A stretch of DNA of 34,609 nt from Lentisphaerota bacterium. GTDB taxonomy: Bacteria > Verrucomicrobiota > Lentisphaeria > Victivallales > Victivallaceae. Every line of letters begins with the position of its first letter. Position 1 is the stretch's first letter. Position numbers and translations under genes: made by a program. The notes beneath the pieces are model-generated. The model saw nothing but the letters and a program-made list of their open reading frames with translations, searched no databases and was not told the origin of the DNA. This document shows positions 25,108 to 33,265 of this stretch, piece after piece. The stretch covers positions 1 through 34,609 of the forward strand of contig SUWD01000026.1 in assembly GCA_015061685.1 (NCBI GenBank), read 5' to 3'.

Positions 25108-26151
25108 ATGAAAGCACAGAATAAATCTGACCTGCTCTATGAAAGTATGTTCGCCATGATCCGGGACGGCGAATTCAAATCCGGCGATAAATTTCCCTCG
25201 GAATATGAATTGGCAGAACGTTTCAACGTCAATAAAACCACCGCCAATAAAGTCGTCGCCCGGCTGGTCTCCTCCGGATATCTTATCCGTACCAGAGGCA
25301 GGGGCGGTACGATCGTTGCCGGAACTCCCCAAAGTCCCAAGGGGGTGATCGGCTATAAATTGCAGCTGCTCTCCGGGCAGATGTTCTCTTCGCGGCTGCT
25401 TTACGGTGCCCAGCTGGCGGCAAGTGCTCATAATTACGCCATGCAGTACATCGAGAATGAAGAAACCGCTGACGACCAGTGGGAGAAGATCGCCGCAAGA
25501 AATCTTGCCGGACTGCTTCTGACCAGTTCATCTCTGCCTCCGGAGGGGATGGATATCCCATGTATCAATGTTGATGTAAATGCCGGAAATCACATCTATT
25601 CTGACGATTTTACCGGCGGCAAACTGATTGCGGAACACCTGTTTTCCCGTGGACACCGCAAGCTTGCGATCATCAGCAATCTGTTGTTTACTTCGCCTCG
25701 GGTCCGGGGATTTTGTGCATATTTGAATAGTTGCGGTCTGCCGGAAAAGGCGATAAAAATATTTCCCATTCCACCGAGTGGTATTTTCAATCCTCTTGCC
25801 CTCTGGCAGGAGATCCGGAGGACAGCTCCGGAAACCACCGGGATATTCTGTACTTCCGATGCGATCGCCATGCAGCTGATATTCCAGCTTAAAGAAATCG
25901 GTATTGAGTGTCCGGGGGATATTTCCATTTGCGGTTACGGCAATATGCCGCTGGTCAATTTCCTGCATCCGGTAACTTCGGTTGACCAGTTTACGGAAAA
26001 TTTGGGTTATTCAGCCTGCTGCAAGCTTATTGAGATCATTGAAAACCGCAATTCTGATCCTTTGCCGTTGCAGCTGCTTACCCCGGTGAAGCTGGTAAAT
26101 CCCAATGCAACCGCCGGTCAGGTCGCCGACAGGCGACACCACCTGCCGTAA
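25108..26151 (+). CDS. GntR-LacI hybrid transcriptional regulator
   Basis: A 347-residue protein. Residues 1-72 form a GntR-type winged helix (DGEFKSGDKFPSEYELAERF, then NVNKTTANKVVARLVSSGYL and the RTRGRGGTIV wing). Residues ~78-330 are a LacI/periplasmic-binding-type sensor (GLLLTSS, DDFTGGKLIAEHLFSRGHRKLAIIS, FCTSDAIAMQLIFQLKEIGIECPGDISICGYG). Such hybrids bind sugars and control catabolic genes. It is divergent from the pseudopilin/glycan locus across 141 bases with overlapping promoters and an inverted repeat, so it probably controls that locus and itself. The ribosome site is weak; a 2-codon ORF (ATG AGT TAA, 25097-25105) precedes the start. A GTCGCC/GGCGAC hairpin lies in its last codons (26122-26137). 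Confidence 0.9.
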   Translation: MKAQNKSDLLYESMFAMIRDGEFKSGDKFPSEYELAERFNVNKTTANKVVARLVSSGYLIRTRGRGGTIVAGTPQSPKGVIGYKLQLLSGQMFSSRLLYGAQLAASAHNYAMQYIENEETADDQWEKIAARNLAGLLLTSSSLPPEGMDIPCINVDVNAGNHIYSDDFTGGKLIAEHLFSRGHRKLAIISNLLFTSPRVRGFCAYLNSCGLPEKAIKIFPIPPSGIFNPLALWQEIRRTAPETTGIFCTSDAIAMQLIFQLKEIGIECPGDISICGYGNMPLVNFLHPVTSVDQFTENLGYSACCKLIEIIENRNSDPLPLQLLTPVKLVNPNATAGQVADRRHHLP

Positions 26152-26398
26152 GCGATGTCATGCAAAAAAGTTTGCATGACAAGTGAGCGTGAGGCAGCAC
26201 AAACAAGAGCTTTTGCAGACTGCTCTTACGGTGCTTTGCTGTCTCCGTACCCCTCCGTACACATCCGTACCTATCCGTACCGCCACCTGTCGAGCGTAGC
26301 GAGCTGCAAACTCCGCAGACTGCTGTAGGGGATATTATGGGGCAACGCCCCTATAAAGGGCCCCCTGCTTTTCTCTTTTCCCGTGAAAAGAAAGTAAG
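26122..26398. repeat. Repeat-rich spacer between regulator and tRNA-Leu
   Basis: No gene is seen here. Hairpins: GTCGCC-GACA-GGCGAC (26122-26137); GTCATGCAAA / TTTGCATGAC, 10 bp with loop AAAG (26157-26180), which may end the regulator transcript although no T-run follows; AAGAGC / GCTCTT around a GC-rich loop; GGGGC-AAC-GCCCC (26339-26351); CTTTTC-CCGT-GAAAAG (26375-26390). Four TCCGTAC units occur at exact 10-base intervals (26244-26280). GCAGACTGCT occurs twice. The mix looks like dispersed intergenic repeats of REP type. Confidence 0.6.
26244..26280 (+). repeat. Four-unit 10-bp tandem repeat (TCCGTAC)
   Basis: TCCGTAC starts at 26244, 26254, 26264 and 26274, each followed by three variable bases. 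The period is about one DNA helical turn. Confidence 0.85.
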
Positions 26399-26479
26399 TG
26401 TGCGGTGCGGGACTCGAACCCGCACGCCGAGGGCAAAGGAACCTAAATCCTTCGTGTCTGCCAATTTCACCAACCGCAC
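26399..26479 (-). tRNA. tRNA-Leu (anticodon UAG)
   Basis: Minus-strand cloverleaf: acceptor GTGCGGT (from 26479) pairs with ACCGCAC (to 26400), discriminator A at 26399; a leucine-type D arm (TGGTGAAATTGGCAGACA); anticodon stem AAGGA / TCCTT with loop TTTAGGT, giving UAG; a class II variable arm TGCC-CTC-GGCG; T arm TGCGG-GTTCGAG-TCCCGCA. The CCA end is not encoded. It reads CUA (and by wobble other CUN) codons. Confidence 0.97.
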
Positions 26480-26531
26480 ATAAGGAAAACTTAATATACA
26501 CTGATTCCGGGAAAAAATCAACCGGGAAAGA

Positions 26532-26834
26532 TCAGATTTCGAAATCGAGACAGAGCCGGGTTTTGGTAAAGGGACGGACGGCGGAATCGGCAACGGCGAC
26601 GTGTTCGGGATGGATGGCGTAATTTTTGAGATCTTCAAAGGTATTGAAAGTTGAATCCAGCATCACATCGGCATTGGATGAGGGCAGACCGTCGGTATAA
26701 ACTTTGATTTCAGTGAGGCCGGGGATTTTGCCGGTAAGACTTTCCAGACCGGTTTTGATACCTTTTTTAACGGCGATTTTTTCTTCGCCGGCAATTTCAT
26801 CTTTAAGCTGCCAGAGGATGATATGTTTGACCAT
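26532..26834 (-). CDS. Dabb domain protein (stress-responsive alpha/beta barrel)
   Basis: A 100-residue protein with the family layout: MVKHIILWQLKD at the start, a central helix, PGLTEIKVYTDG, DVMLDSTFNTFEDLKNYAIHPEHVAVADSAVRPF and a short end. Dabb proteins form dimeric ferredoxin-like barrels; most have no known reaction. Start: ATG at 26834 with AAAGGA 8 bases upstream; a longer frame from 26897 would add non-family residues. It is divergent from the FNT gene; a 7-bp inverted repeat TTGCAAG / CTTGCAA (26888-26894, 26911-26917) lies between. Confidence 0.85.
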   Translation of the reverse strand: MVKHIILWQLKDEIAGEEKIAVKKGIKTGLESLTGKIPGLTEIKVYTDGLPSSNADVMLDSTFNTFEDLKNYAIHPEHVAVADSAVRPFTKTRLCLDFEI

Positions 26835-26925
26835 AGATAAATTCCTTTCATGTTGTTCGGGAGAAATATAGTCCCGGAGGGGGAAGTTTGCAAGCATTTT
26901 TCATTTGAAACTTGCAATTTTTCTG

Positions 26926-26954
26926 TTGACGGGGTATTTTATAGGGCGTTTAAT
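26926..26954 (+). promoter_or_regulatory. Sigma-70 promoter of the FNT gene
   Basis: TTGACG (26926-26931), 17 bases, TTTAAT (26949-26954), about 20 bases before the ATG at 26975, so the leader would be very short. Confidence 0.5.
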
Positions 26955-26974
26955 TTTAACAGTGGGTGCGGGTT

Positions 26975-27655
26975 ATGTTTAAGAAGATGTTGAAAACTTT
27001 ACTTGATGCGTTTTTTGCCGGACTTTTCATCGGTATAGCCGGTACGGTATATCTTTGTTCATCCAATGCCGTTATCGGGGCATTTCTCTTTGGATTCGGT
27101 TTGCTGACGATAGTATGTTTTTCATTGAAGTTATATACCGGAGCGATCGGTTATCTGGCGGTGCAGGGGAAAAATTTCTTCCGTTATCTGTGGGAATTGC
27201 TGTTGATCTGGCTGGGTAACTTCGGCGGCTGTTTTATGGTGGGATTTGCCATCCGGCACAGCCGTATGCTTGCAGCGATTGAGGGAAAAGTTCAGGGGAT
27301 CGTGAATGTAAAAATGGCGGATGATGCGTTGAGTTTATTGATCCTGTCGATATTCTGCGGAATGCTGATGTTCACGGCGGTGGATGCTTTCCGCAATGAA
27401 AAATTGCCGTCAGTCTGCCGTCCGGTGATGGTATTTTTGTGTGTTATGGTCTTTATTTTAAGCGGCTTTGAACACTGTATCGCCAATATGTACTATTTTT
27501 CCGTGGCCAATGTCCTTACCGGTCAAAGCCTGCTTTTGATACTTCTTATGACGCTGGGCAATTCCATTGGCGGCAATCTTTTTGCGGCGATGGTGAAATT
27601 ATCTCCCGCACTTGTTGAGCAGGTCAAAAATCTTCCGGATACGCAAGCGGAATGA
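26975..27655 (+). CDS. Formate/nitrite transporter (FNT) family channel
   Basis: A 226-residue membrane protein with six predicted membrane helices. Family marks: an NFGGCFMVGF stretch, FCGMLMFTAV, the FILSGFEHCIANMYYFS segment around the conserved pore histidine, and GNSIGGN near the end. FNT channels move small anions such as formate, nitrite, hydrosulfide or lactate; the specific substrate is not clear. It is shorter than typical FocA (about 280). Start is uncertain: ATG 26975 (used) or GTG 26966; no strong ribosome site is visible. The last 57 bases overlap the 3' end of the convergent mfd gene. Confidence 0.85.
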   Translation: MFKKMLKTLLDAFFAGLFIGIAGTVYLCSSNAVIGAFLFGFGLLTIVCFSLKLYTGAIGYLAVQGKNFFRYLWELLLIWLGNFGGCFMVGFAIRHSRMLAAIEGKVQGIVNVKMADDALSLLILSIFCGMLMFTAVDAFRNEKLPSVCRPVMVFLCVMVFILSGFEHCIANMYYFSVANVLTGQSLLLILLMTLGNSIGGNLFAAMVKLSPALVEQVKNLPDTQAE

Positions 27656-30600
27656 ATCCCGGCTGTCAAGACGTGGGAGTTTGCCGTTTTCCCGGTAAAT
27701 GCTTCCGCTTGGGCCGTGGAGGGAAACGATATTGTTGACCACGGAAATTTTCCGGATATTTTTTTGAGCGGCGATAATTCTGAAGTGATTCAAAACCAGC
27801 AGATTTTCCACCTCATCCGGGAGTTTGCCGTAACGGTCGGTCAATTCATTGTGGAAGTCTTCCAGAGCATTTTCGTTTCTGATCTCGGCAAGTCTCCGGT
27901 AAGCGGAGATCCGCAGCCGCTCATTTTCGATATATTCCGGAGGAATTGCGGCAGGCAGAATATCTTTGGATGTGGTTGTCAGCACCGGGCGGATGAATTC
28001 GATATTGAGTTCCACTTCGGGGAGGAGATCTTCATCGGCAAGCTGCTGTAATTCGCCGGCATTATTTTTCTGCAAATGCTTTATTTCCTGTTTCAGAAGC
28101 CGGCAGTAGAGGTCAAAACCGATCATGCAGAGGTGTCCGGATTGTTCCGAACCGAGCAGGTTTCCTGCCCCTCTTATTTCCAGATCCCGCAGGGCAAGCT
28201 GGAATCCGGCTCCCAGAGTTGAACATCTCCTGATGGCGGCAAGCCGTTTTTTTGCTGTTGTACCGACCAGCTGATCCGGCGGCAGAAGCATATAAGCGTA
28301 CGCCTGATGCTTCCATCTGCCGACTCTGCCCCGGAGCTGATAGAGCTGGGCGAGTCCGAAACGGTCAGCTCTTTCAATGATAATGGTATTGGCATTGGGA
28401 ACATCGAGACCGGATTCGATGATGGTGCTGCAAACCAGACAATCGATATTGCCTTCGAGGAAAGAGGTCATAATATTTTCCAGTTCGGTTTCGGGCATTT
28501 GTCCATGGGCGACGGAAATTCTGGCATCGGGCACGATACTTCGCAGGTGCGAAGCACATGATTCAATGGTCTGCACCCGGTTGTGCAGATAATAGACCTG
28601 TCCTCCTCTGGCAAGTTCAGCTTTGATGGCGGCGGCGACGAGGTCATCTTCTTTGGGGGCGATGACGGTTTTGACCGGGAGCCGGAGTTTGGGCGGAGTG
28701 ACGAGGGTGCTTAAATCTCTTGCTCCTGCCATTGCCATATAAAGGGTTCTGGGGATGGGGGTGGCAGACATACTCAAGACGTCGGCCTCCACCCGGAATC
28801 TGCGGAGACGCTCTTTCTGTTCCACTCCGAAGCGTTGTTCTTCGTCGATGACGACCAGACCGAGGTTGCGGAAAGCGAAAGTTTTACCGCAGAGCCGGTG
28901 AGTACCGATGAGAATATCAATGCCGCCGGATAGCAGCTTCCCGGCGATCTGCTGCTGCTCATTGGCAGTACGGAAGCGGCTGACCACCTCAATAGTATAG
29001 GGAAATTCTTTGAATCTTTCGCAGAAACTGCGGTAGTGCTGGTGTGCCAGAACCGTGGTCGGGGCAATTACCGCCACCTGGTATCCGGCAGAAACCGCCC
29101 GGAATGCCGCCCGCATGGCGATTTCAGTTTTTCCGTAACCGACATCACCGCAAAGCAGTCTGTCCATGGGCTTGGCAAGAAGCATATCCCGTTTGATCTC
29201 CAGGGTCGAACGGGTCTGACAACGGGTGTCTTTGAAAGGAAATGCCCGGTTGAATGTAGCAACCGCTTTGGCATCCGCTTTGAAACATATTCCCGGCACC
29301 GCCTGCCGTACAGCCTGAAATCTCAACATGTCAGCAGCGTAAGATCTCACTCCCAGTCTGGCATTTTCCTTTTCGTTCCGCCAGCGGCTGGAATTAAGAG
29401 CATGGAGTTTGACTTTGCCGGCGGCACCGAGATAACGGCTGATTTTCGCCGCCTGTACCATGGAGACGTAGAGCAGCTGGTCATCCCGGAATTCCAGTAC
29501 CAATACTTCCCTGCTCTCTCCATTGGTGGTTTGCATTTTGGTTCCCCGGTAGATGGCAATACCGTAATCGACATGCACCACATAATCGCCCTCATCAAAA
29601 TCAGTGAGAGTGAATTCACTGCTGTCGATGGGCATTTTTTCCAGTTCCTGCGGGATGACTTCTTCATCGGCGGCATCCTGATTTTCCTGCCGGGAGATCA
29701 AGCGGAAACCGGCGGGGGCAAGTTCTTTTACCGTGAGCAGTAAAATTTCATTTTCCCAGTAGAAGCCGCTGTTGAAATTGGCGGCGGCAAACAGCGGATC
29801 GAATTTTTCCAGATGATTTTTTCCGCACCACTGCTGCAAAGCCGGGAGATCTTCAGCTTCCGGCAGGGTAAGTACGATCGAAGCACCGGTTTTTGCGGCA
29901 TCAGCGATCCGCTGGATAAGCAGTTGATTCTGGATGTTTTCTCCTGACTTGCGGGCAGGGGCATCCGGAAATGTCCCATCAGCAGCAAGCGGAGTCTGGA
30001 TAAGCGGATCATCAGCTCCGGCAGGTGCAATATCGTAAAAAAAGTAAGCCGGAAACACAGAGGAAATTTTTTCCCATCTCTCCGCTGCACCGGGGACACT
30101 GTATTTGGCAAGGAGCAATTCAGAGGCATCCGGAGAGATATTCAGCACCCGGAAAGTTCCGGCTTTTTCCATGTAGGCAAATGCATCTGATTGAGCGGCT
30201 CCACCTGCGGTGATCCCGGCCCGGTTGATTATCCGGCAGACTTCGGCAGGGGAGGTGGAGCGTTGAGTTTCGGGGGAGAAAAAGCGGATGGAATCGATTT
30301 CATCACCGAAAAATTCGATCCGGCATGGTTCGTCATGGGCGGGACTGAATATGTCAAGAATACCGCCACGCAGGGAAAATTCTCCGGAAACAGAAACCAA
30401 TGCTTCATCATCATAATCCAGCTGGACAAGTTTTTCCACGATCGTCCGGGGAGATATCTCCATACCGCAACGCAATTCAAGCTGACCGTTTTCACTTTCC
30501 TGCGGTTCGGGGGCGGGGCCGAGCCAGGAGTGGATACTGCCGGCGATAAGATCAAATTTTTCATTGAGGATGCTGTTCAAAGCTCTGGCACGCCGGGCCT

Positions 30601-30871
30601 CTCCGCCGGGGAAAAGGAGTTTACCTCTGCCGCATTCCGGGATGAGCAGGGATTTCCTTTCAATATTGAGGACTTTGGCAAATTCATTGATTTCCTGTAA
30701 AAAACGGTCGGCACTCTGGGCATCGGGCAGGGTGACACAGAGCGGGATATCGCTCTCCAGCAACAGTTTGAGTGCCGGTAAAGCAGCGATATCCAGCCCG
30801 GTATTTCCGGTATTTCTGCCGGTAATTCCGGAGTGGAATAAAAAATTTTCGATTTTTTTTGACCAATCCAT
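27599..30871 (-). CDS. mfd: Transcription-repair coupling factor Mfd
   Basis: A 1090-residue protein, slightly short of the usual ~1150. UvrB-like N-terminal domains (~1-320), the RNA-polymerase interaction domain (~420-490; FDEGDYVVHVDYGIAIYRG), the translocase with Walker A at 575-582 (GDVGYGKT) and DEEQ box at 676-679, and the C-terminal TRCF domain are all visible. Mfd removes RNA polymerase stalled at DNA damage and recruits UvrA. Start: ATG 30871 with a weak ribosome site. It is divergent from the sigma-factor gene; its last 57 bases overlap the FNT gene on the other strand. Confidence 0.97.
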   Translation of the reverse strand: MDWSKKIENFLFHSGITGRNTGNTGLDIAALPALKLLLESDIPLCVTLPDAQSADRFLQEINEFAKVLNIERKSLLIPECGRGKLLFPGGEARRARALNSILNEKFDLIAGSIHSWLGPAPEPQESENGQLELRCGMEISPRTIVEKLVQLDYDDEALVSVSGEFSLRGGILDIFSPAHDEPCRIEFFGDEIDSIRFFSPETQRSTSPAEVCRIINRAGITAGGAAQSDAFAYMEKAGTFRVLNISPDASELLLAKYSVPGAAERWEKISSVFPAYFFYDIAPAGADDPLIQTPLAADGTFPDAPARKSGENIQNQLLIQRIADAAKTGASIVLTLPEAEDLPALQQWCGKNHLEKFDPLFAAANFNSGFYWENEILLLTVKELAPAGFRLISRQENQDAADEEVIPQELEKMPIDSSEFTLTDFDEGDYVVHVDYGIAIYRGTKMQTTNGESREVLVLEFRDDQLLYVSMVQAAKISRYLGAAGKVKLHALNSSRWRNEKENARLGVRSYAADMLRFQAVRQAVPGICFKADAKAVATFNRAFPFKDTRCQTRSTLEIKRDMLLAKPMDRLLCGDVGYGKTEIAMRAAFRAVSAGYQVAVIAPTTVLAHQHYRSFCERFKEFPYTIEVVSRFRTANEQQQIAGKLLSGGIDILIGTHRLCGKTFAFRNLGLVVIDEEQRFGVEQKERLRRFRVEADVLSMSATPIPRTLYMAMAGARDLSTLVTPPKLRLPVKTVIAPKEDDLVAAAIKAELARGGQVYYLHNRVQTIESCASHLRSIVPDARISVAHGQMPETELENIMTSFLEGNIDCLVCSTIIESGLDVPNANTIIIERADRFGLAQLYQLRGRVGRWKHQAYAYMLLPPDQLVGTTAKKRLAAIRRCSTLGAGFQLALRDLEIRGAGNLLGSEQSGHLCMIGFDLYCRLLKQEIKHLQKNNAGELQQLADEDLLPEVELNIEFIRPVLTTTSKDILPAAIPPEYIENERLRISAYRRLAEIRNENALEDFHNELTDRYGKLPDEVENLLVLNHFRIIAAQKNIRKISVVNNIVSLHGPSGSIYRENGKLPRLDSRDSFRLRIRKIFDLLNKCGR

Positions 30872-30929
30872 GGAAAATCAGTTGAAAAATTTATGTTTTA
30901 TCGTATAATGTTGATAAGGGTTTTCGTCA

Positions 30930-30947
30930 TGTGCAGAATTCAGCACA
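30930..30947. promoter_or_regulatory. Imperfect 18-bp palindrome between mfd and sigma gene
   Basis: TGTGC-A-GAATTC-A-GCACA: nine-base half-sites with one mismatched pair. It lies in the 182-base divergent region. A candidate mfd promoter reads ATGACG (minus strand), 17 bases, TATACG; a TATAAT is at 30965-30970 on the plus strand but lacks a good -35. A binding site for a regulator is possible. Confidence 0.35.
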
Positions 30948-31053
30948 CTCTGACATTTTTATATTATAATTGCTCAATGGCATTTTTTACAGTCATTGAT
31001 TGAAAAATTTTATGTTTTTTTGAAATATTAACAATTAAAACGGGAGAGAGGAT

Positions 31054-32241
31054 ATGTCCGAAACTTCAGAAGTGAGAAAAATCCGCCGGGCAGGGGTCAA
31101 ATTGATTCCCAAATTTCCGGTGGCGGCAGATCCGGAAATCGAAGCAGATGACAATACTATTTCTGCTGATCCGGAACCGCGGAAAAGTAAATTGGTGATC
31201 AAAAAAGTTTCAGCGGCACCGACTAAATTTGCTCCCCGTTCAGGCGGCAAAGGTACAGTCAAACCTATGCTCTGTGATGAGGAGGATATTGCCGTGCCGG
31301 CACCGGCTGTCACGCCGAAATTACGGACGAAAAAAGAGGTCGATGCCGCAAGAAAAAATGCTCTCGATGCCAAATTGCTGGTCGGTAACAAAAATGACAC
31401 CATGAAAGTGTATATGGGCGAAATCGCCCAGATACCGCTGGTCAACAAAAAAGAGGAAGCTGATCTCGCTGAGGAGATCCACAGCTCTGATCCGGAGAGA
31501 CATGAGGCGGCACGCACCACTTTGATCAAGGCAAACTTGCGTCTGGTGGTGAAAATCGCCCATGACTTCAAAGGTTTGGGATTGCCGCTTCTGGATCTTA
31601 TCAGTGAAGGAAATATCGGTTTGATGCGGGCGGTGGAAAAATTTGACCCTGCCAAAGGTGCGAAATTTTCCAGTTATGCTGCATGGTGGATCAAGCAGTC
31701 CATGCGTCGGGCCCTTGCCAATCAGAGCCGCACGATCCGTATCCCGGTGCAGTCTGCCGGAAAAATCAACAAGATCAAAACTGTGCGGATGCGTCTTGCC
31801 GAGGAATTGGGCAGAGAGCCTTCGGATGCGGAGATCGCCGAACATCTTGACTTCAGCGAACGTACCGTTTCCGGTTTGCGTCTCGCCGATTTGAGGACGA
31901 TCAGTCTGCATGACCCCATCCAGCAGGGCGAGGAAGGCGAATTTCAGGATATTATTCCTGACCGTCATGCGATGACTCCGGATCAGATCATCGGAGATAT
32001 CGAATCAGTTTTCCGTCTGATGGATCTTTTGGACAAGCTCGATGAGCGTGAACGCAAGATTCTGGAGATGCGTTTCGGTTTGCGTGGCGGGAAAACCCTC
32101 ACATTGGAGGAGGTCAGTCAGCAGATCGGCCGTACCCGTGAACGCGTGCGGCAGATCCAGAATCAGGCTCTGGCCAAGCTCAAGCAGCTGCTTATGGATG
32201 AAGCCGGTTACTCCAATAACGGTGTCCAACGCGAAGATTGA
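31054..32241 (+). CDS. RNA polymerase sigma-70 family factor (RpoD-like)
   Basis: A 395-residue sigma-70 protein. The first ~105 residues are charged, low-complexity and without region 1.1; region 1.2 begins at [16 protein letters not shown]; region 2 has [31 protein letters not shown] and [15 protein letters not shown]; region 3 starts RTIRIPV; region 4 has [15 protein letters not shown] and the helix-turn-helix [20 protein letters not shown]. All DNA-contacting parts look intact. It could be the primary sigma factor or a group 2 (stationary-type) paralogue; length and lack of region 1.1 make the choice open. Start: ATG 31054 after GAGAGAGGAT. Confidence 0.9.
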   Translation: MSETSEVRKIRRAGVKLIPKFPVAADPEIEADDNTISADPEPRKSKLVIKKVSAAPTKFAPRSGGKGTVKPMLCDEEDIAVPAPAVTPKLRTKKEVDAARKNALDAKLLVGNKNDTMKVYMGEIAQIPLVNKKEEADLAEEIHSSDPERHEAARTTLIKANLRLVVKIAHDFKGLGLPLLDLISEGNIGLMRAVEKFDPAKGAKFSSYAAWWIKQSMRRALANQSRTIRIPVQSAGKINKIKTVRMRLAEELGREPSDAEIAEHLDFSERTVSGLRLADLRTISLHDPIQQGEEGEFQDIIPDRHAMTPDQIIGDIESVFRLMDLLDKLDERERKILEMRFGLRGGKTLTLEEVSQQIGRTRERVRQIQNQALAKLKQLLMDEAGYSNNGVQRED

Positions 32242-32287
32242 GTCTCCGCAGAATTGATTTCTGCTTGAAACTTTACGCACAGTACAG

Positions 32288-32326
32288 GGGATCACAGTAT
32301 GCCTTAAAAGGTTTTACTGCGATCCC
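32288..32326 (+). terminator. Possible terminator after the sigma gene
   Basis: GGGATC-A-CAGTA (32288-32299) pairs with TACTG-C-GATCCC (32315-32326), 11 bp with one mismatch, followed by an AT-rich tail (TTAAATATTTGTTATT) rather than a clean T-run. It lies 46 bases after the stop. Confidence 0.5.
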
Positions 32327-32370
32327 TTAAATATTTGTTATTGTCTCGTTTTTTGTGAAAAATCTTTCCT

Positions 32371-32495
32371 GCGGTGGTGCATTGCGGGCAATCTCTTGGC
32401 AAATCAGCGGACGTTTTCGCAGTCATGTACGATAGTACACTCCTGCTCATCCGCCTTGATTTGCCCGCGACCTTGCCTCACACTGCATCCACCGG
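32371..32495. repeat. 125-bp imperfect palindromic element
   Basis: Nested complementary arms around a hairpin TGTAC-GATA-GTACA (32426-32439). Inner arms: GGCAAATCA-GCGGA (32398-32411) with TCCGCCTTGATTTGCC (32450-32465). Outer arms: GCGGTGGTGCA (32371-32381) with TGCATCCACCG (32484-32494), with a one-base bulge. No ORF fits the element. It could be a MITE, a large REP/BIME unit or a structured RNA. The rest of 32242-32614 holds only the terminator candidate. Confidence 0.6.
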
Positions 32496-32614
32496 TTAGA
32501 TCGAACCCGTGTTTGCCGGTTTGACAAATCACAACTTATGTGATATATTCCATACGTTAACAGAAATGTTTGTTTATAAGTTCCTGCTTGGGTTTCACAA
32601 AATTTGGGACATTA

Positions 32615-33256
32615 TCAAATATTTCTGATCGAAAGAATGGCAAAAAATTGCAGGATGGCTCCGGCAAGCACAAAGATGTGCCACAACGCGTGAAAGAATT
32701 CCCGGCGGATAACGTAGAAAACCACCCCTCCGGTGTAGGCAATGCCACCGTAAAGCAGCAGAAGCAGCCCATCTTTGGTAAGCGTATTGAGCAGATCTTT
32801 GGCAATAAATACACATGCCCAGCCCATTGCTATATAAATTATCACTTCAAGGTAGTGAAATTTATTGGCGAAAAATATTTTTCCGGCAATACCCAGTAGT
32901 GTCAGGGCGACCAATGAGAGCAGAATTATATATCCGGCACTGTTTTTTACCGCACCGGTGAGCAGAGGTGCATACGTCCCGGTGATCAAAAGATATATCG
33001 CACAATGGTCAAATTTGCGGGCGAGGACTTTCCTCCACTTGTCTTTGCAGAAATGGTAAAAACTGGATGCTCCGAACATGGCAAGCAGGGAGAGCCAGTA
33101 AAATATTATTCCGGCAGTGAAATATGTTTCACCTTTTGCTAAAGCCAGCTGCCAAAGCGGAAATGCTCCGGCGACAGCAAGAATGACCCCCGTAAGATGA
33201 GATAAAGCACTTAAAAGCTCTTCTCTGGGGGTATAGATTTTGAGTTTTTCTGACAT
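32615..33256 (-). CDS. trhA: TrhA / hemolysin III family membrane protein
   Basis: A 213-residue membrane protein with seven predicted helices. Family residues are present: EELLSALSHLTG at the start, FGASSFYHF with Ser and His, KFDHCAIYLLITGTYAP, and FHALWHIFVLAGA near the end, giving the Ser/His/Asp and two His of the putative metal site shared with PAQR receptors. Family members help regulate membrane fluidity (TrhA) although first named hemolysin III. It starts 9 bases after fabH ends, so they are co-transcribed, which fits a lipid role. No clear ribosome site. Confidence 0.9.
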   Translation of the reverse strand: MSEKLKIYTPREELLSALSHLTGVILAVAGAFPLWQLALAKGETYFTAGIIFYWLSLLAMFGASSFYHFCKDKWRKVLARKFDHCAIYLLITGTYAPLLTGAVKNSAGYIILLSLVALTLLGIAGKIFFANKFHYLEVIIYIAMGWACVFIAKDLLNTLTKDGLLLLLYGGIAYTGGVVFYVIRREFFHALWHIFVLAGAILQFFAILSIRNI

Positions 33257-33265
33257 TGGGCAGTT

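Noticed and set aside
26244..26280. CRISPR-like repeats (TCCGTAC every 10 bases)
   Set aside because: Repeat and spacing are far too short for CRISPR and no cas gene is present.
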